Shown here in pieces: positions 33,298 to 47,910 of a stretch of 64,000 bases of DNA. The notes under the pieces were generated by a model that did no database searches, was not told the DNA's origin, and was given only the letters and a program-made list of their open reading frames with translations. Position 1 is the stretch's first letter. Every line of letters begins with the position of its first letter. Made by a program: the position numbers and the translations under genes. The stretch comes from Begonia masoniana (lineage: Eukaryota; Streptophyta; Magnoliopsida; Cucurbitales; Begoniaceae), in the NCBI GenBank assembly GCA_022432975.1, contig CM039512.1, positions 3,965,998 to 4,029,997 on the forward strand. Reading direction: 5' to 3'.

Positions 33298-35857
33298 TGT
33301 AATATCCGGCTTGTACGGACTACGGATATAATATATTATATTATTATTTTATTATATAATGGTATTTTTGGTAAATATGTCAAATCAGGTCCGTTTTACG
33401 AAAAGAAAGCGTCATTACGATCCAAATGGCTAATTGGAATTTTAAGGAAAGTTTGGGAATTTTCGGGATAGTAACACTATATTCCGAGTAATTACCACTA
33501 TCGTAAAGTAAGTGACGTTTTAGTAAAAATAGCAAACGAAGTCCAAATTGCGAACGGATAGTTTTGTTAAATCCCAAATAATAAGTTGGACTTATTGGCA
33601 AAATATGAAAATTTGGAGAAGTCGAATCGTTGGACGATTAACGAAACGAAAGACGAAACAAATAGAATTAAGTAAGAAGGGTAAAATGGTAATTTGCAAA
33701 CCAAAATTTATAATAAAAACTAAGTATTTCCTCTTTCCTTCGACAGAATGCATTTCCTCCCTATTTTCTCTCTTTCTCTCGCAAATCCTCTCTGCCGCGC
33801 GACGCCTCTTCGATTCCGGACTCCGTTTTTCCTCCCGTTCGCTTCGTTTCCTTCACGTTTCCTCATCCAATCGACGTTCTAGGTATGTCTCTATAGTTTT
33901 AGAACGTTAGATTTCGAGTTTCGTAACGTTTAAATAATTAGGGTTTCGTTTAGGTTTCGATAAAAATGTCGATTTAGGATCCGAAATTAATAGTTTGAGT
34001 ATGATTGACGATATAAAAGACGTATTGACGTTATTGGACGAAGTTATATCAATTTGTGAAAATGTTAAAAATTAGGGATTTTTGAGATTTTAGGAAAAAC
34101 TCGTAAATTGAGAATTTAGGTGCTGAGCGTAAATTTATCGATTTAATAGCTCAATGAATTGGATTAGAACTTTAGGAAAGTTTCCTTAGTTAAGGTTTTG
34201 TGAATTTGGACGATCGATAGTTTAAACTCGTTTAACGTCGAAATTGTGTTCTGCTTCAGATAAACAACGCTCGTGGACGGAGCTTGAGCTGCTTTGGACG
34301 CGAGGTAAGTTCTCGTGATCTTTTCTGGCCGATTGGCCTACACCGTACGTCGTGGTCTTCTCGAGGAACTTGGTGATGTTTTGTTTAATCGCTCTGGTTG
34401 GGTAGTTAAGTTATATGTGTATAGGTTGATTGTTGAGTTTTGATGGTATGTTCTGTCTATATGTGTATAGGTTGATTGTGGAGTTTTGATGGTATGCTTT
34501 GTCTATATGATTACTGTCTGATATGAATTGTTCATGCATCATTCTGTACGTGTTTTTAAGCAAAGTAATGGACCTAATTAATCTACGTAATCTGTTATCT
34601 GGTCACGGCGAGGTGGGTTTAGACCTCGGTGACAATCTGTCTGCGACCTAATCAAAAAGTAAAATGAACCAACGAAAAGAATCTACGTAATCTGTTATCT
34701 GGTCACGGAGAGGCTTGGTAGACCTCAGTGATAATCTGTCTGCGACGTAAAGAATCTGAATCTGTAATCTGAATCTGTATCTGTATCTGCATGTTTTCTG
34801 AATTGCATACGCATAGCACGCATTGCATTTACGTAGAGCTTACTGAGGTTTAATTATCTCATAGGTGTCTGTATGGTGTAGGTGAGGACGAGATCCCTCC
34901 ACCTGAGGAGTGACGCAGTTGACGGAGGACGGCTCGCGTGGGTGTGCTGGCGCAGTCGAGGCTTCACCGACCCGTGGGGATAGTATGTATAGCTTCTGAG
35001 GGTCTTTTGGGACGTTTTAGGATGTTTGGTTCTGGTAGATGTTAGGTTTACATATCGATGTTTTTAAGGTTTTATAAACTGATTTGTAAAACGTTTAGTT
35101 TAATCTGTTATTTGAACGTTATAGAAATGTTTTTAATGGTTTTGGGATTGATACGGTTATGCTCGGTTTTCAGAGCTATCCACGCAGTTGGATTTCGCAA
35201 AGTCCGCTGTAAGTTAGTTGAGTATAGAATACGTTTTTAGTTAAGTTTGAGTTATAGGTTAATCAGGTTTATTGAGGAGAAAGTGGTGGGAATAGATGAG
35301 TTTACTCTCTGGAATCGGATTCCAGAGAGGTTGAAACATGAAGTGTTGCTCTCTGGAATTCGGATTTCCAGAGAGAAATTGTAAAACAGAAAACACAGAG
35401 AGCAAAGAAAGGAGAAGGGAACGATCGCTGCGTGGTGATCGCTGCAAGTGTGCAGCGATCGATCTCTGCAGCAATGCAGAGATCGATCGCTGATCACTGC
35501 ATTGCGCGCTGCAGCAATGTAGCGATCGATCTCTGCAGCAATGCAGAGATCGATCGCTGATCGCTGCATTGCACGATGTAGCAATGCAGCGATCGATCTC
35601 TGGTCTCTGCAGCATGTGCAGCGATCAGTCGCTGCATGCTGCAGCGACTGATCGCTGTCCCCTTGATTTTGGGTTTGGACATTTCTGTCCTCCCGATTTC
35701 TGTTTTATTTTAAATGATTTTTATTAAATGTTTTCATAGTTTTATTAATTTGTTTTAAGTTATTTAAATGGTTTAAAGCTAGATTTCAATTCCGATTTCG
35801 ATTCTGATTTCGATTTCGGATTAGGTTCCGCTTAGAGTCTATTTAAAGTATAAGGGC

Positions 35858-35888
<31 letters not shown>

Positions 35889-35926
35889 TGTACGGGAAAA
35901 ATGGGTACAGTACCTGGGTCGTTACA
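33298..35926 (+). repeat. 5' LTR of the LARD-like element
   Basis: 2,629 bp, starts TGTAATATCC, ends GTCGTTACA. Contains a hairpin cluster (35305-35660) and a poly-A run near 35855-35884. Confidence 0.95.
35305..35660. repeat. Hairpin cluster in the 5' LTR
   Basis: Two hairpins built on CTCTCTGGAAT (near 35305-35370), then two identical perfect 16-bp stems with a GCAA loop (35455-35490 and 35522-35557), then more GCGATC/CTGCA palindromes. The same cluster is at 43691-44046 in the 3' LTR. Confidence 0.92.
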
Positions 35927-35930
35927 ATTA

Positions 35931-35942
35931 TGGTATCAGAGC
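35931..35942 (+). other. Primer binding site, initiator tRNA-Met type
   Basis: TGGTATCAGAGC, four bases after the LTR end. Confidence 0.9.
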
Positions 35943-36091
35943 CCCCGGGTTTTAAAATCGATTCTGTAGACTGCTCGACTGCACAGCCACTACACGGACG
36001 TTCTTCATCAACTGTAAGTATGTTTATAACTTTATTTAATTTCAGTTTCTTAGAGATATTTGTTTTAAAATTTTATAGGAGATATATAAGT

Positions 36092-36568
36092 ATGGTGCGT
36101 CGAAGAAATGACCGAGATGACCGCGACGATACGATAGACCAATTGAGAGAATTGATAGCACAACAGTCCCAACATCTTGACCAACAGGCCCGACTTATAG
36201 ATAGCCAATCTCGTCGACTAGAGGCATTAATAAATCGAGAAATGCCTAGGACCCAAGGGGTGGTTGCTCCGGATGACCATGGTGCAAAGAGGAAGGGCAA
36301 GGAAGAAATAGAACAAAGCCGATCGAAGCGCGCACAAGGGACTTATCGAGGACCACTATGTCCTAATTGCCAGAAGGAGCATTATGGAAAATGCAGATTA
36401 GGCACAGAAATGTGCTATAAATGTGGAGTGGTTGGCCACTACGTCAGGAGATGCCCGAAACTGGGTAGGGATCAGAAAAAGGTTGCACCAGGGATAATCG
36501 CCCCGAACATGGGCGAGAATAATGGCCAATCCTCAGCTGTTTCAGGTATAGTTTTATTCGGTAGTTAA
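36092..36568 (+). CDS. Truncated gag-like zinc-knuckle protein of the LARD-like element
   Basis: 158 aa, open from MVRRRNDRDDRDDTIDQL to a TAA at 36566-36568. The N-terminal 50 residues are Gln/Arg-rich and may form a coiled coil (AQQSQHLDQQARLIDSQSRR). Two cysteine clusters follow: CPNCQKEHYGKC and a full CCHC knuckle CYKCGVVGHYVRRC. The capsid region expected between them in gypsy gag is absent, about 250 residues shorter than a normal gag. The frame is undamaged in a young element, so it may be translated and could bind the element's RNA; that is inference. Start chosen as the first ATG after the primer site in this frame. Confidence 0.75.
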   Translation: MVRRRNDRDDRDDTIDQLRELIAQQSQHLDQQARLIDSQSRRLEALINREMPRTQGVVAPDDHGAKRKGKEEIEQSRSKRAQGTYRGPLCPNCQKEHYGKCRLGTEMCYKCGVVGHYVRRCPKLGRDQKKVAPGIIAPNMGENNGQSSAVSGIVLFGS

Positions 36569-37778
36569 TGAAATAAAGAATTTTAGAGTTTAAATTTTGG
36601 GAATATAACTGTGTGATAGGTTGACCTAAGCTTTAAAAAAAAAAATAGACTTCGAATATAGAATGGGTAGAGTTATGCGTTAAAGTCCATGACTCGGTAT
36701 AACTGAGAGAGTTGAGCACTCAAGGTTCATATTTCCAAGGAAGGGGTACAATTTATGGGAAATAAGGTTTAAATAAATGAGAACTAAACCCTAATTGATA
36801 GACCCTTAGATTTTAGAATGTGATCAATCAATGAGAAATTTGTAGTTTAGAGAATGTTCTTATCGTTAGTACGTACTAGTAGACAAGAAAATATCGCAGG
36901 AAAATTCAGTAACTTAGATCCACGGGAAGTGGGGAACACCTGGACATGGGTGGTACTCGAAAGTTTAATTTAAGTAGATTGTTGAAGGGGTATACGATAC
37001 GTTGACTTCTTTTGTAAAAGGGGTGGTGGAACAACGCAACGTTGAAGACGCGAATACGAAGGAGTGTTCGTATCGACATGTATCGATGAAGAGAATAAGG
37101 GAATTTACTTGGAACTGTGAGGTTAATAAATCTCGAGGCAATAGAGAGATGATGGTTATACAAAAAGGTAATTCTCGAGTTCCGAGTTTGGTCAGTCCTT
37201 AGGAAATAAGTATATAGTCTTAGAAGACTAACCGACGATGATCGACTACTCAATTTGTGAGTGGGATTTTGACCAACTTTCTATAAGAGGGAGACGTACT
37301 AAAGTAGAGAGTAATTAGTAAATGGTAGACACTTCGTGCATTAGGAAGTGTTGAGTGAAGGTGATGAAGCGGAGGCCTAAGAACTACGAAGAACTTAGGA
37401 ACACAAACGTGGTAACCTACTGAAGGGAAGGTTTAGCACTCAAAATCAGATGTCGTGTTTCGAGGTTTAAAGTAGTAGTAGACTGTGGAAGAGATGGCGG
37501 TTTAACTGGAGTCGGGGTATGGTTAATACGGTTAGAGTCGAGAGCCACAAAATGTAAGGCTTACAGCCGAGGTGGAAGTAGGAACATCGGTGTACAAGGG
37601 AAATAGAGGAGTAAGACTTGGGGACGAAAGAGATTGGAATTGAAGACGTAAACTCATTTGCAACTAGTTTGCAAACCGAGTGATGGTTAGATGAGTCATG
37701 GTACGGTAGTCAAGTGGAAAAAATTAGAACCTGACTAGAGGGAACGAAAGGATGTAGACCATCGGGTAGCTTGAGAGG
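36569..37778. other. Non-coding interior of the LARD-like element, left part
   Basis: No convincing reading frame or known domain on either strand. It continues at 40093-41683 after the solo LTR. Confidence 0.6.
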
Positions 37779-37783
37779 AGTCT

Positions 37784-40087
37784 TGTAACGCCCCGAGTTA
37801 TCTGAACCCGGTTCGCTACTCATTACTTGACCATGACTAAGAAATTTCGAATAAATTTAAAACTTCATTCGACATACAAAATTTGACGTTTACTAAACGT
37901 TCAAAACATTTGAAAACTTTGCAGCGGAAAAATTATTTAAGACTACAATGGGATTAAACTAGCGGTGAAAATAGTGTTGGAAAGATTAATGGAAATATTT
38001 AAAGTATTCGGTCAAGAGAAAACAAGGTTTTAAATGATGGGCTACTCAAGGAATTACAAAAGTCGAATTCATCTGCCGACGACAAAGTCAACGGAAGGAA
38101 ACGGAACGAGGTTCCTGCCGATGACGTCACGAGTTGAACTCGTCTGCCGACGACTAGTCAACGGAAGGAAACGGAACGAGGTTCCTGCCGATGACGTCAC
38201 GAGTTGAACTCGTCTGCCGACGACTAGTCAACGGAAGGAGCAGAAGCAGAAAACCAAAGGCTTCTGCCGATGACGTCTACACAACTTCACCCACAACTTC
38301 ATCTGCCGATGAAATCATGGTAACTACACACACCACTTCATCTGCCGATGAAGTTAACATAACTTCATCTGCCGATGAAGTCAGCGTAATTTCATCTCTC
38401 AATAGACAAACACACGTCATCTTCCGATAACAACAATATGACTCCACGCCTTCCGATTCGCTAAACGACAAACGGGTTTCTCCCTCTTCCGATGGAATGG
38501 ACTACATCTGCCGACACGTGCTACTCACGTAACTCCTTAAAGCATCTACTGATAGACTTTAAAATTTACATCTTCCGATGGCTTTTCTGAAGACATCTTC
38601 CGATAGGATTTAAAATTTACTCACCATCTACCGACAGATATCATCTGTCGATAGAGAGCAAAACAACAACTCTAATCGCTTCACTTGCAGATCCAGTAAT
38701 AAATCAGCAGAATACTGAATTCAGAGAAAACTAAGAATACTTTTGAAAACTTCAAATAACTCATTCTCGCTAAAAAACTAACCAGAGGCAATCCAAACCT
38801 TTGTGTCACTAGAAACTCATAAGTACTAACTTGAAATCCCAACAGAATATCGTTATCAGAAAAGAAACTCAAAAACGAATTCCAAAACATTTAAAATTTC
38901 TACTGTCATGAAAGCTCAGTATAATAAGTTTGAAATACTATCAATTAATCTTTGTTAGTCAATGACACCAGTCAAACCGCCCCATCAGATGCCTGACTGT
39001 TGCACAGCCGTGCTCCACCAACCTCATCTACTCGATTATGCTCTCAGGGAAATCACCTGCTGTATCCTCAACACCTACATCACAAAACTCACCTATTAGC
39101 CTAATGCTAAGCAAGTAAAGCATTAATGAAATGTATGCTGAAACATAAACCCTGATCATGCAGTTTCTAATTTTCTCAACTCAGTTGTGCATCGTTCATA
39201 AACTGGTCTGATCCCTAAGTTCCCTTGGAAGTGGGATCGGTTCTCCCAATGTAATAAATCCTCTACTCAGTTAAGGGGCGGATTACTTCCCTTAACAGCT
39301 AATACAGATCCCTTAATTCCCTTGGGAGTGGGATCGGTTCTCCCAATGTAATAAATCCTCTACTCAGTTAAGGAGCGGATTACTTCCCTTAACAGCTACT
39401 CTGTTTCATTCAATTCATACTCATCATAACCTTGCACATAAATTCATTTTCGTAATTCTTCAAAAACTTAATGCATGACATAAAGAAAAGAAACACTCAA
39501 ACATGCATAAACCTACTGTTTTGTGATGTAGGCCCGAAGGCTCACACATTACTTTACTTACCTGGCTCCTGGAAATCGCTCGGCTATATGCTACTCCAAA
39601 AATCTGCTCACCTAAAACCATTGACAGATTATGGATTAGATCTCCACTAAACTTTATCTAACTACTGAAGTCTAAGGAAGCCAGTTTGGGGCTCTACTGA
39701 TTAAGCATTCCCGATACATCACTAAACCCCAAAACCCAAATCTCTCACCCGCAGCTTATCGAAGATACATACATTGCAATCCTTCAGCTACCCTAGCACT
39801 AGAACGGCAAGTAGTTGATTCAAAACTCACCTTGGTTGGGGAAAACCGGAGGGGAAATCGCCCAGAGGTAGTCTGCTTGAGCTGAGAGGTAAGAGTAATA
39901 ATACAGTGGCGGCTAAACCTCACTAAACCTTTCCTTAAATACTTTATCCACAATATAAATTCGCAATTACCACTTTGCCCCTGCCTAGTCATTTACAACC
40001 TAATCAACATTTCACTAAATTTTAACCATAAAAATTATATTCCACCGTTTAATAACTTATTTTGATTTATTGAAACCGAGTGCTACA
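37784..40087 (-). mobile_element. Solo LTR nested in the LARD-like element
   Basis: On the plus strand it starts TGTAACGCCCC and ends GTGCTACA; flanks AGTCT (37779-37783 and 40088-40092) are identical. Read on the minus strand it ends GGGGCGTTACA like the other LTRs here, so it lies in reverse. Its repeat-rich part (38090-38660) has a 66-bp-type tandem repeat and many CATCTGCCGATG words. A duplicated block of about 100 bp starts near 39210 and 39310. Confidence 0.93.
38090..38660. repeat. CTGCCGATG minisatellite region within the solo LTR
   Basis: Two near-identical copies of a unit ending ACTAGTCAACGGAAGG (38100-38240), then an array of CATCTGCCGATGAAGT-like units with decreasing fidelity to about 38660. 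Confidence 0.85.
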
Positions 40088-40092
40088 AGTCT

Positions 40093-41683
40093 GTGTACGA
40101 CCTTTGAGTTAAGAGTGAGAGATTGTTAGATTCAATGAAGAGTTAAAAATTAGAAGTTTAACTCTATGGTTAGTGCCGTACGGAATGTGAAGTTCGCAAT
40201 TTCAGGGGTCCGACTCGTATTTGACAAGTTGGGACCAATGGATACAAAAACAATATAAAGTTAGAAGAAATAGTCTAGAGCAAACCTATAGCAAGACTTA
40301 GGAACTTGACTGTACTCTAAGTTAATGGAAATTTAAGATTTAATGAATGAGCATATTGTAGATAGTATAAGCGTTTCAGTTAGGACACGACGATGGAGCT
40401 CACTAACGTGTCGTAGGACATCATTGACGGGATACCTTGCGAAACATTGAGAATAAAATTCTAGTAGGGAAGTTCACATTGAAATAGTTATTAAGACCCG
40501 TGAAGTGCCCAGGGAAGAATATAATTTGAATGCTACTGATGCATAAGTCGTATGTGAGCATTATTTGGGAAATGTAGACTCTGATGGTTGTGATAGTGAC
40601 CAAGGTTAAGGACAACGAACTTATATGCAAATTAGTTTGCAATTCCGACGTATATATATATATATATGTATAAATTGTTATACCCGATGGATGGATAAGG
40701 GTGTAGTGTAGTTGAGGTCTAACGTGAGAGTAAGTAATTTAAGAAGGCTTTGATAGCGTGAGGTGGTTAGGTACATATTTGATAGACACGAGGTTAAGAA
40801 ACTAGAAACTGAATAAAACTCAATTCGAGGAGTTGAAGTTAAAATAAGGGAGGAATTCGGATTGCAACCTGGGTGTTGTTAGGAGTCCTTGAATGTTAGT
40901 CAACCCAAATGACGTCGGGAAGTCGAAGTTATTTCGAGGATTGAGGACAAGAGACAATCTTTAGTAGGGATCAATTGATAAGTTAGAGAGAGTGTAACGT
41001 TTTGGGTGACTGAATGTAAACCAATGTGTGCTTGGAACGTTAGGTGTCAAGTACACAGTTAGTGGTCGTCTAGTTAAGACCTAGAGATTTGGTAAGATTT
41101 GATGCGTGAACTGAAAATGAGGACTACGATTAGAAAGTTAATATAGAAATTCGGTTGGTGTGAATCCCGATTGTGAGTAAGATCGAGAGAATTGCGTTGA
41201 GGTATGAGTTACAGCCCAGAAATTGGATGAAATTGTAGGCATTCAATCTGACTGGCGTTAGAAAGCTTGCGTATAGTATTGACCTGAAGGGACAGCGGAG
41301 GAAAGACGATGATGAAAGAAAACTTTGAAGCTAGTATTAATGAGAAGTTTAATGAGAGAGTTATTAATTAAAGGTTGAAAGTTGAGACATGCACAAATAT
41401 TAAGGTAGCAGATAGGTCGCAAGGTTGACGGATTTGAGAATTTCCGTTTTGAATTGTGCTCAACACTTTAGAAAGAAAGTATATGATCGAGTCGAAAGTA
41501 GTGAATGCAGATTAAGGCTGATGTTAGAGACTATAGTGAAGGGTTTTGGTTTAGAATCACATTATATGACCGCAAGTACGAGTGATAATCGAAGTATAAG
41601 GCTGCAAGACATGGGACGTTAATGTCAAGGACTATAAGCCAGAGCAAATTTTGAGGACAAAATTCTGAATAAGGAGGGTGGAA
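40093..41683. other. Non-coding interior of the LARD-like element, right part
   Basis: No recognised coding. Ends in the purine tract directly before the 3' LTR. Confidence 0.6.
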
Positions 41684-44305
41684 TGTAATATCCGGCTTGT
41701 ACGGACTACGGATATAATATATTATATTATTATTTTATTATATAATGGCATTTTTGGTAAATATGTCAAATCAGGTCCGTTTTACGAAAAGAAAGCGTCA
41801 TTACGATCCAAATGGCTAATTGGAATTTTAAGGAAAGTTTGGGAATTTTCGGGATAGTAACACTATATTCCGAGTAATTACCACTATCGTAAAGTAAGTG
41901 ACGTTTTAGTAAAAATAGCAAACGAAGTCCAAATTGCGAACGGATAGTTTTGTTAAATCCCAAATAATAAGTTGGACTTATTGGCAAAATATGAAAATTT
42001 GGAGAAGTCGAATCGTTGGACGATTAACGAAACGAAAGACGAAACAAATAGAATTAAGTAAGAAGGGTAAAATGGTAATTTGCAAACCAAAATTTATAAT
42101 AAAAACTAAGTATTTCCTCCTTCCTTCGACAGAATGCATTTCCTCCCTATTTTCTCTCTTTCTCTCGCAAATCCTCTCTGCCGCGCGACGCCTCTTCGAT
42201 TCCGGACTCCGTTTTTCCTCCCGTTCGCTTCGTTTCCTTCACGTTTCCTCATCCAATCGACGTTCTAGGTATGTCTCTATAGTTTTAGAACGTTAGATTT
42301 CGAGTTTCGTAACGTTTAAATAATTAGGGTTTCGTTTAGGTTTCGATAAAAATGTCGATTTAGGATCCGAAATTAATAGTTTGAGTATGATTGACGATAT
42401 AAAAGACGTATTGACGTTATTGGACGAAGTTATATCAATTTGTGAAAATGTTAAAAATTAGGGATTTTTGAGATTTTAGGAAAAACTCGTAAATTGAGAA
42501 TTTAGGTGCTGAGCGTAAATTTATCGATTTAATAGCTCAATGAATTGGATTAGAACTTTAGGAAAGTTTCCTTAGTTAAGGTTTTGTGAATTTGGACGAT
42601 CGATAGTTTAAACTCGTTTAACGTCGAAATTGTGTTCTGCTTCAGATAAACAACGCTCGTGGACGGAGATTGAGCTGCTTTGGACGCGAGGTAAGTTCTC
42701 GTGATCTTTTCTGGCCGATTGGCCTACACCGTACGTCGTGGTCTTCTCGAGGAACTTGGTGATGTTTTGTTTAATCGCTCTGGTTGGGTAGTTAAGTTAT
42801 ATGTGTATAGGTTGATTGTTGAGTTTTGATGGTATGTTCTGTCTATATGTGTATAGGTTGATTGTGGAGTTTTGATGGTATGCTTTGTCTATATGATTAC
42901 TGTCTGATATGAATTGTTCATGCATCATTCTGTACGTGTTTTTAAGCAAAGTAATGGACCTAATTAATCTACGTAATCTGTTATCTGGTCACGGCGAGGT
43001 GGGTTTAGACCTCGGTGACAATCTGTCTGCGTCCTAATCAAAAAGTAAAATGAACCAACGAAAAGAATCTACGTAATCTGTTATCTGGTCACGGAGAGGC
43101 TTGGTAGACCTCAGTGATAATCTGTCTGCGACGTAAAGAATCTGAATCTGTAATCTGAATCTGTATCTGTATCTGCATGTTTTCTGAATTGCATACGCAT
43201 AGCACGCATTGTATTTACGTAGAGCTTACTGAGGTTTAATTATCTCATAGGTGTCTGTATGGTGTAGGTGAGGACGAGATCCCTCCACCTGAGGAGTGAC
43301 GCAGTTGACGGAGGACGGCTCGCGTGGGTGTGCTGGCGCAGTCGAGGCTTCACCGACCCGTGGGGATAGTATGTATAGCTTCTGAGGGTCTTTTGGGACG
43401 TTTTAGGATGTTTGGTTCTGGTAGATGTTAGGTTTACATATCGATGTTTTTAAGGTTTTATAAACTGATTTGTAAAACGTTTAGTTTAATCTGTTATTTG
43501 AACGTTATAGAAATGTTTTTAATGGTTTTGGGATTGATACGGTTATGCTCGGTTTTCAGAGCTATCCACGCAGTTGGATTTCGCAAAGTCCGCTGTAAGT
43601 TAGTTGAGTATAGAATACGTTTTTAGTTAAGTTTGAGTTATAGGTTAATCAGGTTTATTGAGGAGAAAGTGGTGGGAATAGATGAGTTTACTCTCTGGAA
43701 TCGGATTCCAGAGAGGTTGAAACATGAAGTGTTGCTCTCTGGAATTCGGATTTCCAGAGAGAAATTGTAAAACAGAAAACACAGAGAGCAAAGAAAGGAG
43801 AAGGGAACGATCGCTGCGTGGTGATCGCTGCAAGTGTGCAGCGATCGATCTCTGCAGCAATGCAGAGATCGATCGCTGATCACTGCATTGCGCGCTGCAG
43901 CAATGCAGCGATCGATCTCTGCAGCAATGCAGAGATCGATCGCTGATCGCTGCATTGCACGATGTAGCAATGCAGCGATCGATCTCTGGTCTCTGCAGCA
44001 TGTGCAGCGATCAGTCGCTGCATGCTGCAGCGACTGATCGCTGTCCCCTTGATTTTGGGTTTGGACATTTCTGTCCTCCCGATTTCTGTTTTATTTTAAA
44101 TGATTTTTATTAAATGTTTTCATAGTTTTATTAATTTGTTTTAAGTTATTTAAATGGTTTAAAGCTAGATTTCAATTCCGATTTCGATTCTGGTTTCGAT
44201 TTCGGATTAGGTTCCGCTTAGAGTCTATTTAAAGTATAAGGGCAAAAAAAAAAAAAAAAAAAAAATATGTACGGGAAAAATGGGTACAGTATCTGGGTCG
44301 TTACA
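41684..44305 (+). repeat. 3' LTR of the LARD-like element
   Basis: 2,622 bp, near-identical to 33298-35926. Differences seen include C for T at 41748, A for C at 42668, T for C in GCATTGTATT (about 43211), and a shorter poly-A. Confidence 0.95.
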
Positions 44306-44859
44306 ATGAGAGCTTGCTAAGATTTTTATCTCATAGAGTGTCTGTATGGTGTAGGTGACTTCGACATAGGTGAGGATGAGATCCCTCCACCTGAGGAGTG
44401 ATGCAGTTGACGGAGGATGGTTGCAGGAGTGTGTTGGCGCAGTCGAGGCGCATTTTGACCCGTGGGACTCATGATTAGGTGTTTTGCGGATTTTTGGAAA
44501 TTGTCGGGCTAATGGTTGTATAGGAACATTTTAGGGTGTTTGGTTCTGATTAGTTGATAGGTTACGTTTTGAGGTTTTTAAACGTTTTGGGTAAATTGAA
44601 TTTATAAAACATTTTGTTAAGATTTTTTATGAGATTTAATGGAACTGCTTGGTATTTTGTTTTGAAACAGGAGGAATTGTTTAGTTTTTAAATCGAACCA
44701 CCCAGTTCGTTTTCGTGAAAATGTATTTTGTGATTAAATATGGCTCGAGCCGATTTCGAGTGAGATTACGGAGGATGTACGAGTATCGGGTGGTTTTAGG
44801 TAAAAATTGTATTGAAAGTTGAAGGAGGAATGGAGAAAGTATAGGAGAAATGCGTAGGG

Positions 44860-46794
<1,935 letters not shown>

Positions 46795-46818
46795 GCGTAG
46801 GGAAAGGGAAGGAAAAGA

Positions 46819-46998
46819 AGCAAACTCTCTGGAAATTCCAGAGAGCTGGCCGATCAATCGCCCGAATGGGGCGATTGATAGGCCCTCTAGGCGAGGCTCT
46901 GGAAGAAATTTCAGAGCCTGGGCTGATTGATAGCCCCGAATGGGGCGATCAATCGGCCGGTGCTGTTCACGTGAACAGTAAGTTACTGTTCACGTGAA
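46819..46998. repeat. Hairpin cluster in the outer solo LTR
   Basis: CTCTCTGGAAATTCCAGAGAG hairpin near 46826-46846, then stems built on GATCAATCGCCC with GAAT-type loops (46849-46955) and TTACTGTTCACGTGAACAGT near 46964-46998. The position in the LTR matches the cluster at 35305-35660 while the stem sequences differ. Confidence 0.85.
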
Positions 46999-47008
46999 TA
47001 ATGCCGGA

Positions 47009-47013
47009 TAAAA

Positions 47014-47066
<53 letters not shown>
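47009..47066. repeat. AAAT microsatellite
   Basis: About 14 tandem AAAT units inside the outer solo LTR. Confidence 0.95.
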
Positions 47067-47069
<3 letters not shown>

Positions 47070-47714
47070 AAAAATAAAAATAAAAGTAAAAGTGTTGTTT
47101 CCCCTTTGATTTTAAGTTTTTCTTTAAAAGGTTATTTTAAGTACATCGTTTTATAGTTTTTCTTAAATCATTTTAAACGATTTGGACTTCGATTTAAAGT
47201 TTTAAGTAAAAAAAAAAAAAAAAATTATTATACAGTAAAATTAGGATACGGATAAGGGACGTCACACGATTGATCGCCCACGTTCGGCACTGCCTCTACC
47301 ATCCATCATGAGGAGCAAGCAAGAGTCTATCAGTCGCAGAAGGAACGACGATCAATCGGCAATGCTTCTGCCATAAACATTACATCAACAAAGACACTTT
47401 TACAAACAGAGTCGATCGATCGCCCAATGAGAGGTGATCGATCGCCTCTGCTTCTGTCATTTACTCAAAAACAAAAAACAGAGGGATGGGCAAATTTATT
47501 TTTTATTTTTTACATATATTTACATCATTTTTAATTATATTTAATAGTTATACTAACAAAATTTTTTACATTAAATTTTTTTCGTAGATTTCGTATAAAT
47601 GAGTTGATCAATTCACACCACCGCATACAAAGCTCTTGTTTGAAATAGAGTCTGTGGTATCATTTTTTTATTTGAAATAATTTTTAATTATGGATCCACG
47701 TGATTATATAATAT

Positions 47715-47910
47715 TGAAGAAATTAGAGAAATAAATCATGTATTTTCAATAGGACAATCATATGCACAAGCGTCCATATCCACTTCATCACCTCAAAAAA
47801 AAAAAAAAACGTCTGAGGTATGGAAACATTTTGTAATGAAAGATATTAAAATTGGTGGAAAAGTAAAATCTAGGGCTCACTGTAAATATTGTATTAAAAA
47901 TTATGCATAT
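47715..47910 (+). pseudogene. hAT transposase N-terminus with BED zinc finger, interrupted
   Basis: An open frame ends at the Athila LTR. After a Lys run (poly-A, 47796-47809) it reads TSEVWKHFVMKDIKIGGKV and then KSRAHCKYCIKNYA: the first half of a BED-type finger (W, then C-x2-C) as in RICESLEEPER-like hAT transposases. The His half and the catalytic part would lie past the 16-kb insertion, outside the window. Confidence 0.75.

Larger units (their letters stand above)
33298..44305 (+). mobile_element. Young non-autonomous (LARD-like) gypsy LTR retrotransposon
   Basis: 11,008 bp with LTRs at 33298-35926 and 41684-44305 and a perfect 5-bp duplication ATGAG (33293-33297, 44306-44310). The LTRs differ at about eight substitutions plus poly-A length. 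Interior 35927-41683 has a primer site, one short gag-like frame, no protease, reverse transcriptase or integrase, and a purine tract before the 3' LTR (AAGGAGGGTGGAA). It must have been moved by proteins from a relative; its ends resemble the Tekay-like element at 2968-12844. Confidence 0.95.

Noticed and set aside
35252..35682. Cys/Ser/Arg-rich frames, repeated at 43638-44068
   Set aside because: Read from the LTR hairpin cluster; explained by palindromes, not by a protein.
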